Shown here piece by piece: positions 9,085 to 16,590 of a DNA stretch of 47,136 nt. Origin of the DNA: Candidatus Gallispira edinburgensis (lineage in GTDB: Bacteria; Bacillota; Clostridia; Lachnospirales; CAG-274); contig CAJFNV010000029.1 of NCBI GenBank assembly GCA_904395805.1, positions 1 through 47,136 of the forward strand. Direction: 5' to 3'. Position 1 is the stretch's first letter. The number at the start of each line of letters is the position of its first letter. A model generated the notes under the pieces. That model saw only the letters and a list, made by a program, of their open reading frames with translations, did no database searches and was not told the DNA's origin. A program made the translations under genes and the position numbers.

Positions 9085-9590
9085 CCCTCATCACTTATCC
9101 ACAGCCGATTTTTTCTCAAAAACCACTCACTTTGTGGAAAAGTTACCCTTTCTCAACAGAAGTTTTCGCCTTATCCCCAGAGTTTTCAGACTTTTCCACA
9201 AACTCCTGTTAAAATATCCTCAAACCCGCTTTGTAATTGCAATTTTTACTGTGGATATATTTTCTCAACTCTATTTTCAATTTTTTTAGCATTTCTTAAA
9301 ATTCACCCTGTTTCCGTATATTTCACCTTAATTATACACAGCTTTTACATTCAGCTTATTTTTATACAATTTATCCACTTATTCACAAAAATTCTGCTCA
9401 TTTTACATACATATATTTTTATTATTCACATAACTTTCCACACCCCTTGTTAATAAAATCAAGCTCTCTGCCATATAATTTTACAGGCATAATTCATAAA
9501 CCATAGAAAATTTTAACAATTTTTTCTCATCACAAATAAATTTATTGTATGTTTTGCCGACTTATGTTATAATTAGGCAAAAGGAGGGAT
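9085..9590. other. oriC: Probable chromosomal replication origin (oriC)
   Basis: This gene-free stretch is dense in DnaA-box-like 9-mers. They are TTATCCACA 9095-9103, TGTGGAAAA 9133-9141 (reverse), TTATCCCCA 9171-9179, TTTTCCACA 9192-9200, TGTGGATAT 9250-9258 (reverse), TTATACACA 9332-9340, TTATCCACT 9371-9379, TTATTCACA 9379-9387 and 9422-9430, and CTTTCCACA 9434-9442. A very AT-rich segment at 9470-9560 could be the unwinding element. Genes to the left run leftwards and the adjacent operon to the right runs rightwards, as expected at an origin. dnaA is not adjacent, which is unusual. Confidence 0.8.
9545..9573 (+). promoter_or_regulatory. Promoter of the nfeD-SPFH-AIM24 operon
   Basis: TTGTAT (9545-9550), a 17 bp spacer and TATAAT (9568-9573), about 20 bp before the nfeD start. 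It abuts the DnaA-box region, so DnaA occupancy could influence it. Confidence 0.7.
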
Positions 9591-9593
9591 TCT

Positions 9594-10019
9594 ATGAATT
9601 TAACTGTAATGTGGCTTGTTCTTGCCATAATACTTTTCATTATTGAAGCAATTACAGTTGGTATGGTCTGTATATGGTTCGGCATTGCAGCTGTTGTTTC
9701 AATGCTCAGCACATTTGTTACATCAAATGTTTACATACAATGGCTCATATTCATTATTGTTGCAGTTGTAACACTTGTATTATTCAGACCTCTTGCAAAA
9801 AAATCAATTTCCGATTCAAAGGAAAAAACCAATTCAGAGGCTTTAATAGGCAGGACAGCTTTTCTGACGGATGAGATCAATGAGGAAAAAAGGGGCAGGC
9901 TTAAAGTCGGTGATGTGAGCTGGATAGCTGTTTCACAATCAGGCGAAACTATAGCCAAAGGTGAAAAGGTAAAGATAGTATCCATCACAGGAAACAAGCT
10001 TGTTGTACAAAAAGTATAG
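9594..10019 (+). CDS. NfeD-like membrane protein
   Basis: This is a 141-residue protein with hydrophobic segments at about 3-25, 27-45 and 46-66, followed by a short OB-fold-like soluble domain (ALIGRTAFLTDEI, GRLKVGDVSWIAV, GEKVKIVSITGNKLVV). This is the short NfeD form without the N-terminal serine protease domain. NfeD proteins pair with SPFH/stomatin proteins in membrane microdomains; the SPFH gene follows 10 bp downstream, supporting the call. AAGGAGGGA is 5-6 nt before the ATG. Confidence 0.9.
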   Translation: MNLTVMWLVLAIILFIIEAITVGMVCIWFGIAAVVSMLSTFVTSNVYIQWLIFIIVAVVTLVLFRPLAKKSISDSKEKTNSEALIGRTAFLTDEINEEKRGRLKVGDVSWIAVSQSGETIAKGEKVKIVSITGNKLVVQKV

Positions 10020-10029
10020 GAGGGATCAT

Positions 10030-10947
10030 ATGATATTTGTTATTATATTACTTGTTATTATTATTGCCGTTGCAGGCTCATGTATAAGAATAGTGCCTCA
10101 GGCAAGGGCTTATGTTGTTGAATTTTTAGGCGCATACAAAACTACATGGAGCACAGGTCTTTACTTTAAAATACCTTTCTTTGAAAGAGTGGCAAGAAAT
10201 GTCAACCTTAAAGAGCAGGTTATTGACTTTCCGCCCCAGCCTGTTATCACAAAGGACAATGTAACTATGCAGATAGACACAGTTATATTTTTCCAGATAA
10301 CAGACCCTAAGCTTTACTGTTACGGTGTTGAAAATCCTATAAGCGCCATTGAAAACCTTACATCAACATCACTGAGAAATATCATAGGTGACATGGAGCT
10401 TGACGAAACTCTTACATCAAGGGAAGTAATAAACGCTAAAATGGGCACATCTCTCGATGAAGCAACAGATCCATGGGGGATCAAGGTAAACAGAGTAGAG
10501 CTTAAAAACATAATGCCTCCTGCTGCCATTCAGGAATCTATGGAAAAGCAGATGAAGGCAGAAAGAGAAAGAAGAGAAGCTATACTTATTGCGGAAGGTG
10601 AAAAGAAATCCACAATTCTTGTTGCAGAAGGTAAGAAACAGTCAGCAATTCTTGAAGCAGAGGCTGAAAAGCAGGCTGCAATTTTAAGAGCAGAGGCTGA
10701 AAAGGAAAAGAGAATAAAAGAAGCCGAAGGTCAGGCGGAGGCAATTTTAAAGATACAGCAGGCAAACGCTCAGGGTATAACAATGCTCAAGGAGGCAGGA
10801 GCAGACGAAAGCGTTCTTACATTAAAGAGCCTTGAAGCCTTAGGTAAAATGGCTGACGGCAAGGCTACAAAAATCGTTGTCCCAAGCGACATTCAGGGCA
10901 TTGCAGGTCTTGCAACTACATTAACAGAAGTTATAAAAGATAAATAA
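10030..10947 (+). CDS. SPFH/Band 7 family protein (stomatin/QmcA-like)
   Basis: This is a 305-residue protein: one N-terminal membrane segment (MIFVIILLVIIIAVAGSCI), an SPFH domain (about 25-180, with RIVPQARAYVVEFLGAYK and LTSREVINAKM), a long Ala/Glu-rich coiled coil (about 175-245) and a short C-terminal region. Such proteins oligomerise and organise membrane microdomains. An ATG at 10000 overlaps nfeD, but TAGGAGGGAT right before the ATG at 10030 decides the start. The NfeD-SPFH pair is a classic neighbourhood. Confidence 0.93.
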   Translation: MIFVIILLVIIIAVAGSCIRIVPQARAYVVEFLGAYKTTWSTGLYFKIPFFERVARNVNLKEQVIDFPPQPVITKDNVTMQIDTVIFFQITDPKLYCYGVENPISAIENLTSTSLRNIIGDMELDETLTSREVINAKMGTSLDEATDPWGIKVNRVELKNIMPPAAIQESMEKQMKAERERREAILIAEGEKKSTILVAEGKKQSAILEAEAEKQAAILRAEAEKEKRIKEAEGQAEAILKIQQANAQGITMLKEAGADESVLTLKSLEALGKMADGKATKIVVPSDIQGIAGLATTLTEVIKDK

Positions 10948-10962
10948 AAAGCGAGGTATATT

Positions 10963-11646
10963 ATGAAATATGAAATTATAGGCACAACCGTTCCCGCTGT
11001 TGAACTTGAACTTTCAGCAAATGAATCGGTCTTTTCACAAAAAGGCGGTCTTGCCTGGATGACAGAGGGTATTAATATGACAACAAACGCAAAAGGCGGT
11101 CTGCTTAAAGGGATCGGACGTATGTTTGCAGGAGAATCCCTTTTTATGGTTACATATTCAAGCTCAAGGGATGGTGCAAAGATCGCCTTTGCCTCAACAG
11201 TTCCCGGTTCTATAATGCCAATTGATGTGTCCTCAAAGGAATATATTATACAAAAAGGTGCGTTTTTAGCTGCAGAAACAAGCATTGACCTTAAAACCGT
11301 ATTTACAAGAAGAATAAGCTCAGGTCTTTTCGGCGGTGAAGGTATAATTATGCAGTCAATAAGAGGAAACGGAAACTGTTTTCTTGAAATAGACGGAGAT
11401 ACCGTAATTAAGGAGCTTGCACCTAATGAGGTCCTTAAAGTTGATACAGGAAATGTTGTAGCCTTTGAAAGCTCCGTAAACTATGAAATTGAAACAGTTA
11501 AAGGCCTGACAAATATCTTCTTCGGAGGCGAAGGACTTTTCCTTACAAAGCTTACAGGTCCCGGAAAGGTAATATTGCAGACACAGAACTTTGCAGACTT
11601 TGCAGGCAGAATTTCAAGATACATACCAACAGGTACATCAAATTAA
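10963..11646 (+). CDS. AIM24 / TIGR00266 family protein
   Basis: This is a 227-residue protein with no membrane segment and the all-beta AIM24 pattern: VELELSANESVFSQKGGLAWM near the start, GGLLKGIGRMFAGESLFMVTY near 45, then GEGIIMQSIRGNGNCFLEI and a repeat GGEGLFLTKLTGPGKVILQT, ending in a phenylalanine-rich AGRISRYI tail. The function is poorly known. It is the third gene of the nfeD-SPFH operon, 15 bp downstream, and is followed by a strong terminator. Confidence 0.9.
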   Translation: MKYEIIGTTVPAVELELSANESVFSQKGGLAWMTEGINMTTNAKGGLLKGIGRMFAGESLFMVTYSSSRDGAKIAFASTVPGSIMPIDVSSKEYIIQKGAFLAAETSIDLKTVFTRRISSGLFGGEGIIMQSIRGNGNCFLEIDGDTVIKELAPNEVLKVDTGNVVAFESSVNYEIETVKGLTNIFFGGEGLFLTKLTGPGKVILQTQNFADFAGRISRYIPTGTSN

Positions 11647-11657
11647 TTATTTACAAA

Positions 11658-11696
11658 ATAAATGCTAAGGTTTTAACCTCAGCATTTATTTTTTTG
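11658..11696 (+). terminator. Rho-independent terminator of the nfeD operon
   Basis: A 13 bp stem (AAATGCTAAGGTT against AACCTCAGCATTT, one mismatch) with a 2 nt loop is followed by ATTTTTTTT. Confidence 0.9.
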
Positions 11697-11715
11697 AAAA
11701 ATTTCCATTAAGTCC

Positions 11716-11769
11716 TTGACATTTTAATATTACAGTTGTAATATATATGTATACTACAACTGTAATATT
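11716..11769 (+). promoter_or_regulatory. Promoter with BlaI/MecI-type operators for the beta-lactamase-like gene
   Basis: TTGACA (11716-11721), a 17 bp spacer and TAATAT (11739-11744) form the promoter. TACAGTTGTA (11731-11740) overlaps the spacer and -10, and its exact inverse TACAACTGTA (11755-11764) follows 24 bp away centre to centre. Together they are the cores of a 15 bp perfect inverted repeat (11726-11740 and 11755-11769). TACA-N2-TGTA is the known half-site pattern of BlaI/MecI repressors. No blaI or blaR1 gene is nearby, so a repressor would act in trans. Confidence 0.75.
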
Positions 11770-11788
11770 AAATCAAAGGAGCGATTTT

Positions 11789-12601
11789 ATGAAAAAATTA
11801 TTCACACTTATCATTTCAGCAATTACATTGTCACTTTCACCGGGCTGTCAGTCTGCCACCAGTGATGAACCTCTGTCAGCTCATGCTGATTACAGTGCCT
11901 ATTTCAACGGTATAAACGGCTGTGCCGTATTTTATGACTATGACAAAAATACCTATACCTTCTACAATGAGGAGCAGTGTAACACCCGCTACTCACCTTA
12001 CTCCACATTTAAAATTGTCGCCGCTCTTGAAGGACTTAAGGAAGGAGTAATTACATCGGAAAATTCCACTATGGAATACAGCGGAGATACATATCCCTTT
12101 GAAAGCTGGAACAAAAATCTTGATCTCAGGGAAGCTTTTAAAGAATCATGTGTATGGTATTTCAGACAGGTAATAGACGGCGTAGGACAGGAAACAATGG
12201 CAGCAGATCTGGAAAAACTTAACTACGGTAACTGTGACGTAAGCCAATGGGAAGGAGAGCCTATAAACGCTCAGGCAGATTTAAACGGTTTCTGGCTTGA
12301 CTCTTCCCTTGAAATATCCCCCATAGAAATGGTAAATGTTATTTCAGATATCTTTGAAGGAAATACAGACTATAAGAAAGAGCACATAGCCATTTTAAAA
12401 GATATTATGAAAAGTGACAAAGAGGGCATATACGGCAAGACAGGCACAGGAAAAGACGGCTCTGCATGGTATGCAGGCTTTTATGAAGAAGAAGGCAGAA
12501 ATATTTACTTTGCAGTTCACCTTTATGACAGCGCAAAGAAAAATATAGCCGGCGCCAATGCCAGAGAAATTGCAGAAAACATTATTGATTCTTTATATTA
12601 A
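11789..12601 (+). CDS. Class D beta-lactamase-like (BlaR1 sensor-like) lipoprotein
   Basis: This is a 270-residue exported protein. The signal peptide ends at about Cys20 (SLSPGC), suggesting a lipoprotein although the lipobox is imperfect. The serine-hydrolase motifs of class D enzymes and BlaR1 sensor domains are present: STFK with the nucleophile Ser72 and Lys75, SCV (about 126), a QWEG segment, and KTGTG followed by AWYAGF. It may hydrolyse or bind beta-lactams outside the membrane. AAAGGAGC before the ATG at 11789 decides the start over an upstream in-frame ATG. The BlaI-type operators at its promoter support a beta-lactam link. Whether it is a true lactamase or only a binding protein cannot be told. 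Confidence 0.85.
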   Translation: MKKLFTLIISAITLSLSPGCQSATSDEPLSAHADYSAYFNGINGCAVFYDYDKNTYTFYNEEQCNTRYSPYSTFKIVAALEGLKEGVITSENSTMEYSGDTYPFESWNKNLDLREAFKESCVWYFRQVIDGVGQETMAADLEKLNYGNCDVSQWEGEPINAQADLNGFWLDSSLEISPIEMVNVISDIFEGNTDYKKEHIAILKDIMKSDKEGIYGKTGTGKDGSAWYAGFYEEEGRNIYFAVHLYDSAKKNIAGANAREIAENIIDSLY

Positions 12602-12615
12602 AATTTGCACTGCAA

Positions 12616-12645
12616 AAGGGACCTCCATACGGAAGTCCCTTATGT
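12616..12645. terminator. Bidirectional hairpin between convergent genes
   Basis: AAGGGAC-C-TCC pairs with GGA-A-GTCCCTT between the beta-lactamase-like gene and mazF, which converge. The flanking T-runs are short, so the strength is uncertain. Confidence 0.55.
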
Positions 12646-12659
12646 ATTATAATATTCTG

Positions 12660-13004
12660 TTACTGCAAATTAAGGCTTATAATAAGCCCCTTATTCACCT
12701 TCTCCATCATTTCACTGTCAAGATAGCCTATTTTTTCTTTAAGCCTTCTTTTATCAATTGTTCTGAGCTGTTCAAGGAGTATAACAGAGTCCTTGCTCAG
12801 TGAATAATGACTGCTGTCCACTTCAATATGAGTAGGCAGCTTTGCCTTGTTGATCTGTGAAGTTATTGCAGCACAGATCACTGTAGGTGAATATCTGTTC
12901 CCTACATCATTCTGAATAATAAGAACCGGTCTTACACCGCCCTGCTCAGAACCGATAACAGGGCTGAGATCCGCATAAAAAATATCTCCTCTTTTAACAA
13001 TCAT
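12660..13004 (-). CDS. mazF: MazF/PemK/EndoA family mRNA interferase
   Basis: This is a 114-residue protein with the full MazF pattern: [53 protein letters not shown], then [15 protein letters not shown]. MazF toxins cut single-stranded RNA at short specific sequences. A longer in-frame start (13064) adds 20 residues, but AAGGTGTGA precedes the ATG at 13004 and the family starts there. In Bacillus the order is alr, antitoxin, toxin. Here alr lies upstream on the same strand, but the 150 bp between them holds no antitoxin ORF that I can find. Confidence 0.93.
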   Translation of the reverse strand: MIVKRGDIFYADLSPVIGSEQGGVRPVLIIQNDVGNRYSPTVICAAITSQINKAKLPTHIEVDSSHYSLSKDSVILLEQLRTIDKRRLKEKIGYLDSEMMEKVNKGLIISLNLQ

Positions 13005-13155
13005 ATTATCACACCTTATTTCAGTATAGTGAAATAGCACCACAAGCTCAAACTTTATGTACAAAAACAGTCACTTAAATACTTTGACCGCTTAAGCCTG
13101 CTTAAATGCTCTCTTCTTATGTGATATTATGGTCATATTCAATTTCTTTTATACC

Positions 13156-14313
13156 TTAGTTTACCTTTTTTGTATTTATAATTTCACCATTTTTTATATA
13201 AACTCTGGGCACTCTCTTTCCCACATTGCACACAATTTCATAATTAATTGTACCTGCAATTTCGGCAAGTTCTTCGGCAGAAACAGTATTTTTGCCGTCA
13301 CTGCCCATAATTATTACACTGTCCCCTGCCTCTGCATCAGGTATATGGGATACATCGACCATCATCTGATCCATGCACACATTTCCTATAACGGGAGCAT
13401 ATTTCCCCTTTACGATTACTCTGCTCTTATTTGAAAAAGCTCTTGAATACCCGTCTGCATAACCTATAGGGATAGTTGCGACCTTTGTTTTATGGGTAGT
13501 AAAATAGGTCCTGCCATAGCCAACGCTTACATTCTTCTCTAAATCCTTAACATAGCTTATCTGTGACTTGAGGCTCATTGCAGGCTTAAGATTAACAGGG
13601 TGCGTAACCTGGTCACTTGGGTACATACCATATATAATTATTCCTGCCCTTACCATATCAAGCTGGAGCTCAGGCATATCAAGTATTGCGCCGCTGTTTG
13701 CACAATGTCTTATAAATCCGCTATATCCCATTTCATTAAGCCTGTCAGTCACATATCTGAACTTCTTATACTGAACTCTTGTAAAAGTCTTATCCTTTTC
13801 ATCTGCCGTTGCAAAGTGGGTAAATATACCTGTTACCTTTAAATTGGGCAGTCTGAATATTTTTTCGATCTCATCAATGCTTTCATCTGTAGGCATAAAG
13901 CCTATTCTGCTCATGCCCGTATCGATCTTAATATGTACCAGTGCTGTTTTTCCAAGCTTTACTGCAATATCGGACATAAGCTTTGCCGTTTCATATCTGA
14001 ATACTGCCTGGGTAAGAGAATAATTTATAACCGTTTCAAGCTGCCCCTCAACAGTATTTCCCAGTATAAGTACAGGCACCTGTATACTCCACTGCCTTAT
14101 CTGAACACCTTCATCACAGGTAGCAACGGCAAGCTGGTCCGCACCGTTATAGAGGCATACCTTGCTTACCTCCTCGGCACCGTGACCGTATGCATCAGCC
14201 TTTACAACAGCCATAAGCTTTGTTTCAGCCTTAATTCTTTTTCTTATTTCTCTTATATTGTTTCCTATGGCATCAAGATCAATTTCAGCCAGTAATCTGT
14301 GGTATTCATACAT
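13156..14313 (-). CDS. alr: Alanine racemase
   Basis: This is a 385-residue PLP enzyme making D-alanine for peptidoglycan, and possibly acting on the germinant L-alanine. The PLP lysine lies in MAVVKADAYGHGAEEV near the N-terminus; the second catalytic residue region includes CMDQMMVDVSHIP; GYADGYSRAF and SRIGFMP are further family motifs. An ATG at 14322 exists, but AGGAG ends one base before it and is correctly spaced (about 10 nt) for the ATG at 14313. Upstream on the same strand lies a GerS-like lipoprotein gene, separated by about 275 bp of repeats, and mazF follows. Confidence 0.96.
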   Translation of the reverse strand: MYEYHRLLAEIDLDAIGNNIREIRKRIKAETKLMAVVKADAYGHGAEEVSKVCLYNGADQLAVATCDEGVQIRQWSIQVPVLILGNTVEGQLETVINYSLTQAVFRYETAKLMSDIAVKLGKTALVHIKIDTGMSRIGFMPTDESIDEIEKIFRLPNLKVTGIFTHFATADEKDKTFTRVQYKKFRYVTDRLNEMGYSGFIRHCANSGAILDMPELQLDMVRAGIIIYGMYPSDQVTHPVNLKPAMSLKSQISYVKDLEKNVSVGYGRTYFTTHKTKVATIPIGYADGYSRAFSNKSRVIVKGKYAPVIGNVCMDQMMVDVSHIPDAEAGDSVIIMGSDGKNTVSAEELAEIAGTINYEIVCNVGKRVPRVYIKNGEIINTKKVN

Positions 14314-14339
14314 TAAAATCATTCTCCTGTTTATTTAAA

Positions 14340-14582
14340 TTCCAATTTATATGAGTTAGGAGTGTGGAGAGTGGAGAGTGGAGAGTGGAGTTATAGTTAC
14401 TCTTAAATTCCAATTTACCTCACTGACACTTGCAGGTAACTAAAAGCCTCCCTTGCCTAAAGGGAGGAGGAGAAACGCTTGCGTTTCGGAGGAGGGATTC
14501 CCTAAATTCAAATTTATCGTACCGCCAAACAAATAAATTCCCAACTTACTTCAACTCCTCACTCCTAACTCCTAACTCATCA
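14340..14582. repeat. Mosaic of short intergenic repeats between gerS-like gene and alr
   Basis: It contains, in order, a tandem GTGGAGA tract (four units near 14360-14390), an AAATTCCAATTTACC unit, a double-hairpin unit (14445-14512: CCTCCCTT/AAGGGAGG, then AAACGC/GCGTTT, then GGAGGAGGGATTCCC), an AAATTCAAATTTA unit, and a CTCCTAACTCCTAACTC tract. The same modules recur at 22.2-22.5 kb and 35.1-35.6 kb. No gene is visible. Confidence 0.8.
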
Positions 14583-14589
14583 AAGCTCC

Positions 14590-15201
14590 TCACTCCAATA
14601 TCTTAAAATCCTCATCCTTTAAATTACAATTATAAACGAAATTGCTGAATTCTGCAACTATTCTTTCATTGTTTTCATCATCATATATTACAAGTTTAAG
14701 AGGATCCTGACTTTCATTGTCGACCCAAAGTTTTTCAGTTGCAAGAAGTTCATTGCCGCCTGCAAGCTTAGCCTCAAGAACAGTACACCTGCTTTCATCA
14801 AGATTTGCCGTTTCAACTCCCACATCCTTGCTCTTTACATAGTTTTCAAGAAAACTGAACAGTATTATTTCACGTCTTGACGCCTTGTCTGGAGGATTTA
14901 CACTTATTTTATTCTCTTTCAGATTAGGATTGTACTGCCACACCATTTCCCCGTCATACATTATAACATTGTTCTTATATTCATCAGGTTTGTCTGTTTC
15001 AATTCTGTACCTGCCGTCTTGGGCAGCCACCTGTCTTGTTTCGTACAGGGTTTCTCCCTTGTTTGATATGTATGTAAGCTTACAGTCTGTGGAATAGCTC
15101 TCCATTGCCATGAGCTTATCCTGTATTGTGGGGTATGAATTTTCAGCCCTACCGCAGCCTGTCATCATAAGTATGAATAAAAATAAAATTAGCCTTTTCA
15201 T
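14590..15201 (-). CDS. GerS-like / LolA-fold lipoprotein
   Basis: This is a 203-residue lipoprotein: signal MKRLILFLFILMMTGCGRAE with a clear lipobox (MTGC, Cys16), then a domain with alternating beta pattern (YSTDCKLTYISNKGETLYETR, RYRIETDKPDEY, MYDGEMVWQYNP, LWVDNESQDPLKLVIYDD) like LolA/LppX-fold and clostridial GerS proteins. GerS is needed for spore cortex hydrolysis in Clostridioides difficile and is encoded next to an alr gene there. The same adjacency holds here. The GerS assignment is inferred from fold pattern and synteny, and a general LolA-like lipid carrier is the alternative. Confidence 0.65.
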   Translation of the reverse strand: MKRLILFLFILMMTGCGRAENSYPTIQDKLMAMESYSTDCKLTYISNKGETLYETRQVAAQDGRYRIETDKPDEYKNNVIMYDGEMVWQYNPNLKENKISVNPPDKASRREIILFSFLENYVKSKDVGVETANLDESRCTVLEAKLAGGNELLATEKLWVDNESQDPLKLVIYDDENNERIVAEFSNFVYNCNLKDEDFKILE

Positions 15202-15263
15202 AATAACCCTTCTCTTTATTATAGGTAATTATATGAAAAGACTAATGTTTAAATACATATTAA

Positions 15264-15752
15264 TTATTTTTTCTTCTTTGTCTTTGCGGTTTTATCACTT
15301 TTAGCCGCCTTTTTCTCTGCCTTGGCTTTTTCCTTCTTAGCCTTTTCCTCAGCCTTGATCTGCTCCGGACTCTTCATACCGATCATATTTACAATATAAA
15401 GTCCTGCAATTTCAATTTTAACTGATTTTTTCACAGGAAGAGCATTATACACACGCTTATCAGTAATAAGTGTAAGTATCTGAGGTCCGATCTTGACCTT
15501 AACAAAGCACATTTTCATAAATTTGCTCCACTTAGGCACATTTTCGGTAACAGCTTTAGGCAAAGACGTAATATTTTGCATTCTGTCCCTTGACTTATCT
15601 ATAATATAAGCAGTCTGGAGCATTTTATGCTGCTCGATCATTTCATTCTGCTCATTCATTCTCTTATAAGCCTTCTTATTCAGATAAACAAGAACACCTG
15701 CAATAACAGCAATAATAACAACAATCAATATAAGCCAGTCGCCCCAACTCAT
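15264..15752 (-). CDS. Membrane-anchored protein of unknown function with basic C-terminus
   Basis: This is a 162-residue protein I do not recognise. One N-terminal membrane segment (about 5-24, WLILIVVIIAVIAGVLVYL) is followed by a charged helical stretch (25-60), a small beta-rich domain (about 80-125: FVKVKIGPQILTLITDKRVYNALPVKK) and a Lys/Ala-rich tail (130-162) ending KTKKKK. The tail suggests contact with nucleic acid or acidic membrane lipids. GAAAGGAGGATG precedes the ATG. It is transcribed from the minus-strand half of a symmetrical divergent promoter shared with nth. Confidence 0.75.
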   Translation of the reverse strand: MSWGDWLILIVVIIAVIAGVLVYLNKKAYKRMNEQNEMIEQHKMLQTAYIIDKSRDRMQNITSLPKAVTENVPKWSKFMKMCFVKVKIGPQILTLITDKRVYNALPVKKSVKIEIAGLYIVNMIGMKSPEQIKAEEKAKKEKAKAEKKAAKSDKTAKTKKKK

Positions 15753-15838
15753 AGATTCATCCTCCTTTCACTATCTCCTGTCAACATAAGAGAGATACTA
15801 TTTTAAAAGTTATATCACATTAACCTCATATAAATATC

Positions 15839-15879
15839 ATTATAGTTGACTTGACAGACCTTGTCAAGTCAACTATAAT
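15839..15879. promoter_or_regulatory. Palindromic divergent promoter for nth (+) and the membrane protein gene (-)
   Basis: A perfect 18 bp inverted repeat (15839-15856 and 15862-15879) with a 5 nt centre contains two fully consensus promoters on opposite strands. On plus: TTGACA 15851-15856, 17 bp spacer, TATAAT 15874-15879. On minus: TTGACA 15867-15862, 17 bp spacer, TATAAT 15844-15839. Start sites would fall near 15886 and 15832, upstream of nth (15915) and the gene starting at 15752. Confidence 0.85.
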
Positions 15880-15914
15880 TAAATTAGTACAATTTTTTAA
15901 AAAGGAGGGTTAAA

Positions 15915-16565
15915 ATGTCTGAAATTCCGGAAAGGCTCAGGAATAAGGTAACAAATGTACTTTCACTTCTTGACTATATGTATCCCACGGAAGACAAGTG
16001 TTACTTAAACCACAGCAATGCCTATGAGCTTTTGATCGCAACAATGCTTTCTGCCCAGTGCACCGATGACCGTGTAAATATGGTTACGGAAAAGCTCTTT
16101 AAAAAATACACAAGCCTTGAAGCCTTTGCTCAGGCGGATATTAAGGAGCTTGAACAGGATATACGCTCAACAGGTTTTTATCACAACAAGGCTAAAAACA
16201 TTATTACAGCAGCAAATCAGTTACTAACCGAATACAACGGAGAAATGCCCTCTGATATAGACTCTCTGACAGGTCTTGCAGGAGTGGGCAGAAAAACAGC
16301 AAACGTCGTAAGAACACATATTTTTCACATTCCAAGTATAGTAGTAGATACCCATGTTAAAAGAATAAGCAATAAATTAGGTCTTACAGAAAGCGATGAC
16401 CCTGTTAAAATCGAATTTGAGCTTATGGATATTTTCCCCGAAGATCACTGGGGAAGATACAATACACAGGTAATAGCTCACGGCAGGACTATATGCAAGG
16501 CAAGAAAACCCGACTGTGAAAACTGCCTGCTAAACAAGGAATGCGATTACTACAACGGGAAATAG
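15915..16565 (+). CDS. nth: Endonuclease III
   Basis: This is a 216-residue base-excision repair glycosylase/AP lyase for oxidised pyrimidines. The helix-hairpin-helix LAGVGRKTANVV carries the catalytic Lys, the catalytic Asp follows in VVDTHVKRISNKLGL, and the [4Fe-4S] cluster ligands are C-X6-C-X2-C-X5-C near the C-terminus (CKARKPDCENCLLNKEC). The length is typical. AAAGGAGGG precedes the ATG. It has its own consensus promoter and is followed 25 bp later by a nucleotidyltransferase gene on the same strand. Confidence 0.97.
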   Translation: MSEIPERLRNKVTNVLSLLDYMYPTEDKCYLNHSNAYELLIATMLSAQCTDDRVNMVTEKLFKKYTSLEAFAQADIKELEQDIRSTGFYHNKAKNIITAANQLLTEYNGEMPSDIDSLTGLAGVGRKTANVVRTHIFHIPSIVVDTHVKRISNKLGLTESDDPVKIEFELMDIFPEDHWGRYNTQVIAHGRTICKARKPDCENCLLNKECDYYNGK

Positions 16566-16590
16566 AATAATTTATTTAAGGAGGATGTAT

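Noticed and set aside
9095..9442. The TTATCCACA-like motifs considered as chance matches in AT-rich DNA
   Set aside because: Ten matches to the 9-mer or one-base variants in about 350 bp, on both strands and beside rpmH/rnpA, are too dense to dismiss, so the origin call was kept.
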